NCBI GenBank assembly: GCA_937915335.1 | Contig: CALDLZ010000298.1 | Span: 1-6,119, forward strand | Direction of reading: 5' to 3' | DNA length: 6,119 nucleotides | DNA from: an uncultured Faecalibacterium sp. | GTDB lineage: Bacteria; Bacillota; Clostridia; Oscillospirales; Ruminococcaceae | Part shown: positions 1 through 5,371 of the stretch, piece after piece | How the letters are laid out: every line of letters starts with the position of its first letter | Numbering within the stretch: position 1 is the first letter of the stretch | The notes under the pieces: generated by a model | The model's input: the letters and a program-made list of their open reading frames with translations, nothing else | Databases searched by the model: none | Told to the model about the DNA's origin: nothing | Made by a program: the position numbers and the translations under genes

Positions 1-407
1 ACGTGCTGGACAAAGTTCTGAACGACAAGGATCCGCTCCACGTCGAAAACGTGGAGTTCCCCGAGGAAGCTGAAAAGAACCCCGCTGAAGCCGAAAAGAC
101 TGCCGAAGCTTATGCCGAGGGCGAGGCCAAGGAAGCCGAGAAGACTGCTCCCGGCGACGCATGGCCCCCTGCCTTTGAAAAGGCTCCTGCTGAACCCGAG
201 ACCGCTCCCGCAGCCCCGGCGGTGGAAGCCGCTCACGCGGAGGAGCCCGCCGAGGAAAAGCCTGCGATCAATGAAACGCCCGTGAACCCTGTGGAGGCCG
301 GCCCTGCCGCTGCTCCCAAGGACGAGAACGGCAAGTTCGACGTAACCAAGATCGCCGATGCCAATGATTTCACCGGCATCGAAGAGGAATCTGGCTGCAA
401 GAGCTAA
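1..407 (+). CDS. 3' end of an unidentified protein with an Ala/Glu/Pro-rich acidic tail (5' partial)
   Basis: The reading frame is already open at the left edge and ends with TAA at 405-407, so only the C-terminal part (about 134 residues) is visible. The GTG at position 3 is probably an internal valine codon, since no ribosome binding site can be seen. The tail is low in complexity and dominated by Ala, Glu and Pro. The unit EAEKTA occurs twice (visible residues 29-34 and 44-49). A less biased, acidic end (from about residue 106, reading DENGKFDVTKIADANDF and onward) closes with Cys-Lys-Ser. There is no membrane segment. Such a tail is usually a disordered, cytosolic extension of a folded domain lying upstream, outside this window. 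I do not recognise the protein and assign no function. Codon use and continuous reading frame support real coding rather than a chance frame. Confidence 0.7.
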   Translation, partial: VLDKVLNDKDPLHVENVEFPEEAEKNPAEAEKTAEAYAEGEAKEAEKTAPGDAWPPAFEKAPAEPETAPAAPAVEAAHAEEPAEEKPAINETPVNPVEAGPAAAPKDENGKFDVTKIADANDFTGIEEESGCKS

Positions 408-419
408 ACAAGGAATGAG

Positions 420-459
420 AAAAGGGACGCTGTATCACTTCTGGTACAGCGTCCCTTTT
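420..459. terminator. Bidirectional intrinsic terminator between convergent genes
   Basis: The arms AAAGGGACGCTGTA (421-434) and TACAGCGTCCCTTT (445-458) are perfectly complementary. One more A-T pair at 420/459 and a weaker inner extension (435-437 with 442-444) leave a CTTC loop. On the + strand the right arm runs straight into a T tract. On the - strand the left arm is followed by TTTTCTCATT. The hairpin starts 13 nt after the stop of the left gene and lies 10 nt beyond the stop of the reductase on the other strand, so one hairpin can serve both transcripts. Confidence 0.93.
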
Positions 460-469
460 TGTATCTGTC

Positions 470-1324
470 TTATTTCCGCACGGCCTTTGCGGCTTCGGTG
501 CCTGCCAAGGCACCCTCGTACACGGCTTTGGCCACTTGCAGCAGCCCGCCGGTGCAGTCTCCGGCGGCGTACAGGCCCGGCAGGGTGGTCTGCATATGCT
601 CATCCACCACGATTTTGTTGCCGTCCACCTCGGCTCCCAGCTTCCGGGCCAGGGCGGTGCTGCCCGCCACGCCCAGTGCCACGAACACGCCAGAGACCTC
701 CAGCGTGTTACCGCCAGCCAGCTGCACGCCGGTGACCCGTTCCTCGCCCAGAATGGCTTCTACGGCTTCCGTTCGTACCGTTACCTCCGGCGGGAACTGT
801 GCCGTCAGCGGGGCCCCGCCTGTGAGCAGGGTGACGCTGCGTACTACCGGCAGCAAGGCCTGCACCTCGTGCAGGGCGTACTCGCCGCTGCCCAGTACAG
901 CCACATCTTTGCCCCGGTAGAAGAAGGCATCACAGGTGGCGCAGTAGCTCACGCCGTGGCCTTCCAGTCCTGCAATGCCCGGGATGCGGGGGGCCGCCCG
1001 GGACGCGCCTGTGGCCAGAATGACAGCATCGGCAGGGAAGTCCCCGGCCAGTGTCTCGACGGTCAGTTTGTCGGTATAGGTCAGGCCCACGGCTTCGGTG
1101 GTGACGAATTCCACGCCCACCGCTTTGGCCCCCTCGATGCCCCGGCGTTCCAGTTCCGCACCGGTAATGGGCTCGACAAAGCCATAGTAGTTCTGGATGA
1201 GCTCGGCCCGGTCCAGCGCACCGGGGCCCTTGGTCAGAATGGTGGTCTGCACCCCGGCCCGTGCGGCGTACAGTGCCGCTGACACCCCGGCGGGGCCGGA
1301 ACCAATGATAACGATATTTGGCAT
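470..1324 (-). CDS. Thioredoxin reductase-like FAD-dependent oxidoreductase
   Basis: This 284-residue cytosolic flavoprotein belongs to the low-molecular-weight thioredoxin reductase family, which passes electrons through FAD and a CxxC disulfide to thioredoxin or a similar partner. Visible motifs are the N-terminal dinucleotide-binding GSGPAG (residues 8-13, FAD), ATG at 104-106, the redox pair CATC (Cys128, Cys131, followed by Asp132), a second Rossmann motif GSGEYA (145-150), and GDC at 255-257 in the FAD-contacting C-terminal segment. It is shorter than typical thioredoxin reductases (about 310 residues). The HRRxxxR motif that binds the NADPH 2'-phosphate is absent: the strand VTLL (164-167) is followed by TGGAPLTA. 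The Arg-Gln pair usual in the last helix reads Leu-Gln (262-263). The electron donor is therefore uncertain; NADH or a ferredoxin/flavodoxin-type donor is possible. The start is ATG at 1322-1324, preceded by AAAGGAGA (1332-1339) at 7 nt. The gene stands alone, with its own promoter and terminator. Confidence 0.88.
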   Translation of the reverse strand: MPNIVIIGSGPAGVSAALYAARAGVQTTILTKGPGALDRAELIQNYYGFVEPITGAELERRGIEGAKAVGVEFVTTEAVGLTYTDKLTVETLAGDFPADAVILATGASRAAPRIPGIAGLEGHGVSYCATCDAFFYRGKDVAVLGSGEYALHEVQALLPVVRSVTLLTGGAPLTAQFPPEVTVRTEAVEAILGEERVTGVQLAGGNTLEVSGVFVALGVAGSTALARKLGAEVDGNKIVVDEHMQTTLPGLYAAGDCTGGLLQVAKAVYEGALAGTEAAKAVRK

Positions 1325-1331
1325 GGCTGTT

Positions 1332-1339
1332 TCTCCTTT
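1332..1339 (-). promoter_or_regulatory. Ribosome binding site of the reductase
   Basis: On the - strand AAAGGAGA lies 7 nt before the ATG at 1324, which fixes the start of the reductase. Confidence 0.85.
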
Positions 1340-1348
1340 AACTGGCTC

Positions 1349-1400
1349 GCCCTCTCAGTCTGCTGCGCGGCAAGCTCTCCCAAAGGGAGAGCCTTTGGCA
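1349..1400. repeat. Short palindromic intergenic repeat (Faecalibacterium-type)
   Basis: The stretch runs from CCCTCTCAGTC, through a GC-rich middle, to a hairpin GCTCTCCC-AAA-GGGAGAGC (1374-1381 with 1385-1392), followed by CTTTGGCA. The hairpin is seen directly. The wording of the whole unit matches, from memory, a family of short repeats scattered between genes in Faecalibacterium and related Oscillospiraceae. Only one copy is present here, so the repeat status is recalled rather than shown. It falls in the 5' leader of the reductase, between its promoter and its ribosome binding site. No open frame in it looks like a gene. Exact ends are approximate. Confidence 0.65.
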
Positions 1401-1423
1401 ATTCAAGGCAAGCTTTCTTCTTT

Positions 1424-1452
1424 ATTATACACAATCTTTCTTGAATTTCTAT
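1424..1452 (-). promoter_or_regulatory. Probable promoter of the reductase (leftward)
   Basis: Read on the - strand, 1429-1424 is a perfect TATAAT. The -35 region is weak: the best fit is TAGAAA at 1451-1446, with a 16-nt spacer. Predicted initiation is near 1417, giving a leader of about 95 nt that contains the palindromic repeat. Confidence 0.55.
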
Positions 1453-1479
1453 GACAGCTTTCTACTTTTGTGCTATACT
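1451..1479 (+). promoter_or_regulatory. Promoter of the asparaginase-GH79 operon
   Basis: A sigma-A type promoter has -35 ATGACA (1451-1456, five of six consensus bases), a 17-nt spacer, and -10 TATACT (1474-1479) carrying an extended TGC just upstream. Initiation would be near 1486, giving a leader of only about 30 nt. Its -35 abuts the -35 region of the leftward reductase promoter. Confidence 0.8.
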
Positions 1480-1514
1480 GAAAACAATGTGAAACCAACC
1501 ATGGAGGGGAATCT

Positions 1515-2522
1515 ATGTCCAAGCAGCGCCTGCTTTTTATCACCACCGGCGGCACCATTGCCAGTGTGCGCACCGCACAGGGGCTCAAGCCCGTTCTGAC
1601 CAGCGAAGAGCTGCTGGCCCATCTGCCTGAATTGCAGCAGCTCTGCTGCCCGGAAACGCTGAACCTGTGCAGCATCGACAGCACCGATCTGGGCCCCGAG
1701 CACTGGTTGATGATGGCCAGGGCTGTGCAGGAAAACTATGCCCTCTACGATGGCTTCATCATCTGCCATGGCACCGACACGCTGGCTTACTCGGCGGCGG
1801 CACTGTCCTACCTCGTCCAGAACGCCGATAAGCCCATCATTCTGACGGGTGCCCAGCAGCCCATCTCCAACGAGATCACCGATGCGAAAAAGAACCTGCG
1901 TGACAGTGTCATCTGCGCCCTTGACCCGGGCAGCCGGGGCGTGATGGTGGTGTTTGGCGGGCACGTCATTGCGGGCACCCGCGCCAAGAAGAACAAGACC
2001 ATCAGCTACGATGCCTTTGCGTCGGTCAATTTCCCGGCGCTGGCGCTGGTGCAGGGCGACCGGCTGGTGCGGTATGTACCTTCGCCCTGGCCCACCGGCC
2101 CGGTGGAATTTGGCCGGGCGCTGAACCCCAAAGTGTTTCTGCTCAAGTTGACTCCCGGCCTTGGGCCGGAGCTCATCCCGGCGATTTTTCAACAATACGA
2201 CTGCGTCATTGTGGAAAGCTTCGGCGTGGGCGGCATTCCCCAGCGGCTGATGGATGCCTTTGCCGAGAACCTGGGCGACTATGACAAGACCCACAAAATT
2301 TTGATCCTGACCACCCAGGTCACTTATGAGGGCAGTGACGTGGGGATTTACGAGGTGGGTAAGCGGGTCAAGAACCGCTTCCGCTTCCTCGAGGCCCACG
2401 ATATGACCATTGAGGCCGTCGTCACCAAGGTCATGTGGCTGCTGGCCCAGAACTGCGAAAGCTTCGACCAGCTCCAGCAGCGGTTCTACCGGCAGATCAA
2501 TTTTGATACATTCTATCACTAA
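1515..2522 (+). CDS. ansA: Type I (cytosolic) L-asparaginase
   Basis: This 335-residue enzyme hydrolyses L-asparagine to aspartate and ammonia in the cytosol. The N-terminal FITTGGTIAS contains the nucleophile Thr14. DST at 55-57 matches the substrate-binding Asp-Ser. HGTDTLAYSAAAL (from 85) contains the second catalytic Thr87-Asp88 pair. Lys159 in AGTRAKKNK aligns with the catalytic lysine of Escherichia coli AnsA (Lys163). ESFGVGGIPQ is a further family signature. All catalytic residues expected of the family are present, and the length is close to the 338 residues of E. coli AnsA. There is no signal peptide, which separates it from periplasmic or secreted type II enzymes. The start is ATG at 1515, with GGAGGGG at 1503-1509. 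It is the first gene of an operon with the GH79 gene, 13 nt downstream. Asparaginase versus a closely related glutaminase/asparaginase activity cannot be settled by eye, but type I enzymes mainly prefer asparagine. Confidence 0.95.
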   Translation: MSKQRLLFITTGGTIASVRTAQGLKPVLTSEELLAHLPELQQLCCPETLNLCSIDSTDLGPEHWLMMARAVQENYALYDGFIICHGTDTLAYSAAALSYLVQNADKPIILTGAQQPISNEITDAKKNLRDSVICALDPGSRGVMVVFGGHVIAGTRAKKNKTISYDAFASVNFPALALVQGDRLVRYVPSPWPTGPVEFGRALNPKVFLLKLTPGLGPELIPAIFQQYDCVIVESFGVGGIPQRLMDAFAENLGDYDKTHKILILTTQVTYEGSDVGIYEVGKRVKNRFRFLEAHDMTIEAVVTKVMWLLAQNCESFDQLQQRFYRQINFDTFYH

Positions 2523-2529
2523 AAGGAGA
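2523..2529 (+). promoter_or_regulatory. Ribosome binding site that sets the GH79 start
   Basis: AAGGAGA lies directly after the asparaginase stop codon and 6 nt before the ATG at 2536. It rules out the longer open frame that reaches back to 2410 inside the asparaginase gene, because that upstream segment is out-of-frame asparaginase sequence. Confidence 0.88.
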
Positions 2530-2535
2530 ATTTCT

Positions 2536-4056
2536 ATGGCACAATTTGTGAAGTTGAACCCTGATTCCCTCAAGGCGCTGCACGTCGGCAACGAGCGGCT
2601 GGTCTCTTACAATATTGAGATGACCGAAGTCACCGGCGGCACCTTCTGGAAAGCCTATACCCCCGGCCAGATCGCCGGCACCGAGCCGTTTGTCCTGAAA
2701 AATGCCTTTGCCGGCAATGCGGACGCTATGGGGGATTTGATGCAGTATTATCCTCCCATCAACCTCTATGATGAAAAGCTGCGCAAGCTGGCCAAGGCTA
2801 TCGGCCCGGCATGGGTGCGTGTTTCTGGCAGCTGGTCCACCAAGACCTACTATGACTTCGATGGCAGCACGGGCGGTAAGATACCCGAGGGTTATAATGC
2901 AGTTTTGACCCGGGAACAGTGGATCGGCGTGCTGGATTTCTGCAAGGCCGTGGGCGGCAAGCTGCTGATCTCTGTGGCAAACTGTGAGGGGCTGCACCAT
3001 GCAGACGAGCCTTGGAACCCCAGTCAGGCTGAGCAGATCTTTGCCCTGAGCAAGGAGTATGGCGTGGAGATCGAGGCCGCTGAGTTCGTCAACGAGCCCA
3101 ACCTGCTGGCCATGTCCGGCTGCCCCAAGGGCTATACCGTGGAGCAGTTCGTCCGTGACGAGGATCTGTTTGCCCGCTGGCTAAAGGAAAACTACCCGAA
3201 TTGCCTGTACGTCGGCCCCTGCACCACGGAGGGTGTTGCAGGCCCTGCCACTGGCAGCAAGAAGGCAGTCGGCGGCGGCATCGGCGATATCTTCCCGCAG
3301 GTGAGCACGGAAGCTCTGCTGGATAGCACGCAGGAAAAGCTGGACACATACAGCTATCATTACTATAACGGTCTGTCCGAGCGTCTGGCGACCCTTGTGC
3401 CCAGTGCTCACTGGGACGGCAGCCAGGCTCTGAGCGAGGAATATCTGGATGTGGCCATCAACATGGCAAAGCTCCACGCCAAAAAGCGGGATATCTACTG
3501 CCCCGAGGGTGAGATGTGGGTCACTGAGGCGGGCGATGCCGGCGGCGGCGGCGATACCTGGGCTTCCACCTATCTGGATGTGCCCCGCACCCTGAACGAA
3601 CTGGGCGGCTTCTCCGTCGTCAGCCGCGGTATCATTTTCCATAACACGCTGGCTTCCAGCGATTATGGCTACATGGCACCTGAGACCCACGAGCCCCGCC
3701 CTAATTACTTTGCCGTTCTGCTGTGGAACCGTATTATGGGCACCACTGTTTACGATACGGCCGAGCCCATCCGGGAGGGTGCGCACGTTTATGCTCACTC
3801 CCGTGCCGACGGCAAGCCCGGCGTGGCCTATCTCGTCATCAATAACTCTGAGACGGAGCCCACCACCGTCACTCTGCCCAAGGATGCCGAGGTCTATCAG
3901 CTGTCTGCTGAGACGGTCCGCAGCCAGACCATGCTCTGCAACGGCAAGGCCCTGGTGTTGGGCGAAAACAATACCCTGCCCGAGATGGCCCCTGTGACCG
4001 TCCAGGCTGGTGAGCTGTCCCTGCCCGCCGCAACCTGTACCTTTATCGTTCTATAA
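2536..4056 (+). CDS. Glycoside hydrolase family 79 protein (heparanase / beta-glucuronidase-like), intracellular
   Basis: This 506-residue protein is a probable retaining glycosidase with a (beta/alpha)8 barrel followed by a C-terminal beta domain (about 405-506). AEFVNEPN carries the Asn186-Glu187 pair typical of clan GH-A, with Glu187 the likely acid/base. DTYSYHYYNG (270-279) corresponds to the HHYY segment of heparanase. WVTEAGDAGGGG (328-339) places the likely nucleophile at Glu331, resembling the GETSSAYGGG region of heparanase. RPNYFAVLLWNRIMGT (388-403) matches the conserved stretch before the C-terminal beta domain. GH79 members act on beta-glucuronides or 4-O-methyl-glucuronides, heparan sulfate and hyaluronan-type substrates; which one applies here is not visible. 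No signal peptide, sortase motif or membrane segment is seen, so the enzyme should act on imported oligosaccharides or glycosides. It is the second gene of the operon behind asparaginase, 13 nt downstream. A related GH-A family such as GH30 or GH39 is the main alternative. Confidence 0.82.
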   Translation: MAQFVKLNPDSLKALHVGNERLVSYNIEMTEVTGGTFWKAYTPGQIAGTEPFVLKNAFAGNADAMGDLMQYYPPINLYDEKLRKLAKAIGPAWVRVSGSWSTKTYYDFDGSTGGKIPEGYNAVLTREQWIGVLDFCKAVGGKLLISVANCEGLHHADEPWNPSQAEQIFALSKEYGVEIEAAEFVNEPNLLAMSGCPKGYTVEQFVRDEDLFARWLKENYPNCLYVGPCTTEGVAGPATGSKKAVGGGIGDIFPQVSTEALLDSTQEKLDTYSYHYYNGLSERLATLVPSAHWDGSQALSEEYLDVAINMAKLHAKKRDIYCPEGEMWVTEAGDAGGGGDTWASTYLDVPRTLNELGGFSVVSRGIIFHNTLASSDYGYMAPETHEPRPNYFAVLLWNRIMGTTVYDTAEPIREGAHVYAHSRADGKPGVAYLVINNSETEPTTVTLPKDAEVYQLSAETVRSQTMLCNGKALVLGENNTLPEMAPVTVQAGELSLPAATCTFIVL

Positions 4057-4066
4057 AACGAAATAA

Positions 4067-4118
4067 GAAATAGCAAACGCCCCCTGTTCCAGCTCGAACA
4101 GGAGGCGTTTGCTATTTC
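4067..4118. terminator. Long bidirectional hairpin terminator between GH79 and azlD
   Basis: The outer arms GAAATAGCAAACGCC (4067-4081) and GGCGTTTGCTATTTC (4104-4118) pair over 15 bp. After one C/A mismatch, CCTGTTC (4083-4089) pairs with GAACAGG (4096-4102) around a 6-nt loop. It starts 10 nt after the GH79 stop. On the - strand it begins inside the azlD stop codon (4117-4119) and is followed by T-rich TTATTTCGTTTT, a better U tract than the + strand offers. It should end both operons, more efficiently leftward. Confidence 0.88.
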
Positions 4119-4446
4119 AGAATACAAGCTGCACCAGCAGCACATAGCAGACCGTGCCGCCGGCGATGGAGACCAGTGTCTGGTGCTTCCATTTGTGCAG
4201 GGCGATGGTCACCGCAATAGCGATGGCCTCCGGGATGCCATGACTGCCTGCGAAGGGCGTGACGCTCTTCAGGCAGTAGATGATGAGCATCCCGAAGATG
4301 GCGGCGGGCAGCACCCGGCCCAGATACTGCACCACCTCGGGCGGCTGCTGATCCTTGGAGGAGAAGATCAAAAAGGGCAGAAAGCGGGTAAGCATGGTCG
4401 CTGCCGTGCACACCGCGATGGTCAGGCCCATCTGGACTGCGGTCAT
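4117..4446 (-). CDS. azlD: AzlD family small subunit of a branched-chain amino acid exporter
   Basis: This 109-residue, strongly hydrophobic inner-membrane protein has about four membrane segments (roughly residues 3-27, 42-62, 70-86 and 90-109). Signature stretches are TRFLPFLIF near the N-terminus, YLGRVLPAAIFGMLIIY (41-57) and the GIPEAIAIAVTIALHKWK region. AzlD works with AzlC: the pair is known from Bacillus subtilis AzlCD (resistance to 4-azaleucine) and E. coli YgaZH (valine export). The length is normal for the family. The ATG at 4446 overlaps the azlC stop (ATGA), and a near-perfect AGGAGGTG (4452-4459) lies inside the end of azlC, so translation is coupled and strong. The stop codon lies in the base of the terminator hairpin. 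Confidence 0.92.
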   Translation of the reverse strand: MTAVQMGLTIAVCTAATMLTRFLPFLIFSSKDQQPPEVVQYLGRVLPAAIFGMLIIYCLKSVTPFAGSHGIPEAIAIAVTIALHKWKHQTLVSIAGGTVCYVLLVQLVF

Positions 4447-5192
4447 TGCGCCACCTCCTCTTTTTTCTCGGGCTGGTCGGGGTCAATGCCGTCGGCCCGC
4501 TCAATGGGCTTGCGCAGGGCAAGCAGAAGCACCAGAATGCAGGCCATCGAGGGCAGCAGGAAGCTGCCGGAGCCAAAGATGACCAGGCAGACCAGCGGCA
4601 CAGCCAGGCCGATGATGCCACTGTAATGCTGCTTCTCCTTTTCCCATTGGTTCAGGAAGATGACCACGAACATGGCCGTCATCACGAAATCCACACCCTC
4701 TGTGCTGAAGGGGAGAACCGAGCCCAGTACAGCGCCCAGACCGGCGCTGGCGACCCAGTAGATCTGATCCAGCAGGGTGATGAAGAACATGAACCAGCCC
4801 TTGTCCACACCCTCAGGCGGTTCAGCCGAACAGGTGATGGAAAAGGTCTCGTCGCTCATGGCGAAGATCATGTAAAAGCTGCGCAGGCCGTAGCCCTTGT
4901 ACCGTTCCAGCATGGCAAGGCCGTAGAACAGATGCCGCGCCTGGATCATCAAAGCCATCAGGAAGGCCGACAGTGGGGAGAAGGCCCCCAGAAGCAGGCT
5001 TGCCAGCACAAATTCCAGCGAGCCGCCGTAGACCACCGTGCCCATCAGCATTGGCATCCAGACCGGCAGGCCAAGGCTTTGGACATAGATGCCGTATCCC
5101 ATGCCCAGCACGAGATAGCCCGCGAACACGGGCACCGTCTGGGGGGCGGCGGCTTTGGGGGCCCGCCACACCGTAGATTCTGAATGTTTCAT
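4443..5192 (-). CDS. azlC: AzlC family large subunit of a branched-chain amino acid exporter
   Basis: This 249-residue polytopic membrane protein has about seven hydrophobic segments (near 21-40, 46-70, 74-95, 134-158, 166-181, 192-208 and 211-227) and a charged, cytosolic C-terminus. The family signatures are ARHLFYGLAM (85-94) and AMSDETFSIT (111-120), equivalent to the RHxLYG and TDETY blocks of AzlC/YgaZ. With AzlD it forms an exporter of branched-chain amino acids, possibly also methionine. I chose the ATG at 5192 because AGGGGG (5202-5207) lies 9 nt ahead of it; the GTG at 5198 would add two residues but leave only 3 nt of spacing. It overlaps azlD by 4 nt. It is transcribed divergently from the LytTR regulator; a regulatory link is possible but unproven. 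Confidence 0.93.
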   Translation of the reverse strand: MKHSESTVWRAPKAAAPQTVPVFAGYLVLGMGYGIYVQSLGLPVWMPMLMGTVVYGGSLEFVLASLLLGAFSPLSAFLMALMIQARHLFYGLAMLERYKGYGLRSFYMIFAMSDETFSITCSAEPPEGVDKGWFMFFITLLDQIYWVASAGLGAVLGSVLPFSTEGVDFVMTAMFVVIFLNQWEKEKQHYSGIIGLAVPLVCLVIFGSGSFLLPSMACILVLLLALRKPIERADGIDPDQPEKKEEVAQ

Positions 5193-5201
5193 ATACACTA
5201 A

Positions 5202-5207
5202 CCCCCT
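5202..5207 (-). promoter_or_regulatory. Ribosome binding site that sets the azlC start
   Basis: On the - strand AGGGGG lies 9 nt before ATG 5192 and only 3 nt before GTG 5198, favouring the ATG. It sits in the loop and arm of the inverted repeat at 5197-5215. Confidence 0.7.
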
Positions 5208-5215
5208 GGATTAGT

Positions 5216-5243
5216 AGTATAACAGATTCTGCCCGATTTGCAA
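5216..5243 (-). promoter_or_regulatory. Promoter of azlCD (leftward)
   Basis: On the - strand the -10 is TATACT (5221-5216) and the -35 is TTGCAA (5243-5238, four of six consensus bases), with a 16-nt spacer. Initiation would be near 5209, giving a very short leader of about 17 nt. Confidence 0.65.
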
Positions 5244-5286
5244 GAAAAAAGTTTCGGCAAGCCGTTTTGTCCGCATGATGCAGACA

Positions 5287-5315
5287 TTGCAAAAAGGCCA
5301 CGCCTTTTGTATAAT
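5287..5315 (+). promoter_or_regulatory. Promoter of the LytTR response regulator (rightward)
   Basis: The -35 TTGCAA (5287-5292) and the perfect -10 TATAAT (5310-5315) are separated by 17 nt. The spacer is almost entirely a palindrome, AAAAGGC-CAC-GCCTTTT (5292-5308), which is a possible operator. Initiation would be near 5322, giving a leader of about 50 nt with a small GCCG-AAG-CGGC hairpin (5331-5341). Confidence 0.75.
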
Positions 5316-5355
5316 AAAATAAGGAATTTTGCCGAAGCGGCTTGAAAAACGGAAC

Positions 5356-5363
5356 AGGGGAGG
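5356..5363 (+). promoter_or_regulatory. Ribosome binding site for the GTG start of the LytTR regulator
   Basis: AGGGGAGG lies 8 nt ahead of GTG 5372, and the receiver domain begins at once after it (VIRIAIVEDE), which settles this unusual start. Confidence 0.85.
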
Positions 5364-5371
5364 CGTGGCGC

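Noticed and set aside
536..1282. Long + strand open frame (248 codons) opposite the reductase
   Set aside because: It is antisense to a gene with clear motifs, its translation is Gly/Gln/His-rich without any recognisable domain, and it has no convincing ribosome binding site. GC-rich codon bias opens such frames by chance.
2410..2535. Upstream extension of the GH79 frame into asparaginase
   Set aside because: The extension is out-of-frame asparaginase sequence rich in Ser/Arg, and AAGGAGA plus ATG at 2536 give a clear start.
1473..2591. 372-codon - strand open frame opposite asparaginase
   Set aside because: The opposite strand encodes a complete asparaginase with all catalytic residues, and this frame shows no family motif. 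It extends past both gene ends only because stops are rare in this GC-rich sequence.
3181..3798. 205-codon - strand open frame inside the GH79 gene
   Set aside because: It lies wholly within a gene with catalytic motifs on the other strand and has no independent support.
4446..5183. 245-codon + strand open frame opposite azlC
   Set aside because: Its product is His/Gln/Gly-rich with no domain, while the - strand encodes a convincing multi-span AzlC.
5255..5264. CGGCAAGCCG mini-palindrome in the azlC / LytTR intergenic region
   Set aside because: The stem is only 4 bp, is not followed by a T tract in a place that makes sense, and is easily found by chance in GC-rich DNA.
5261..5353. Possible LytTR binding sites upstream of the regulator (CCGTTTTG near 5262 and the reverse of AAAAACGGA at 5345)
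   Set aside because: Each copy misses positions of the known LytTR consensus, and they are in opposite orientation and too far apart for the usual direct-repeat spacing.
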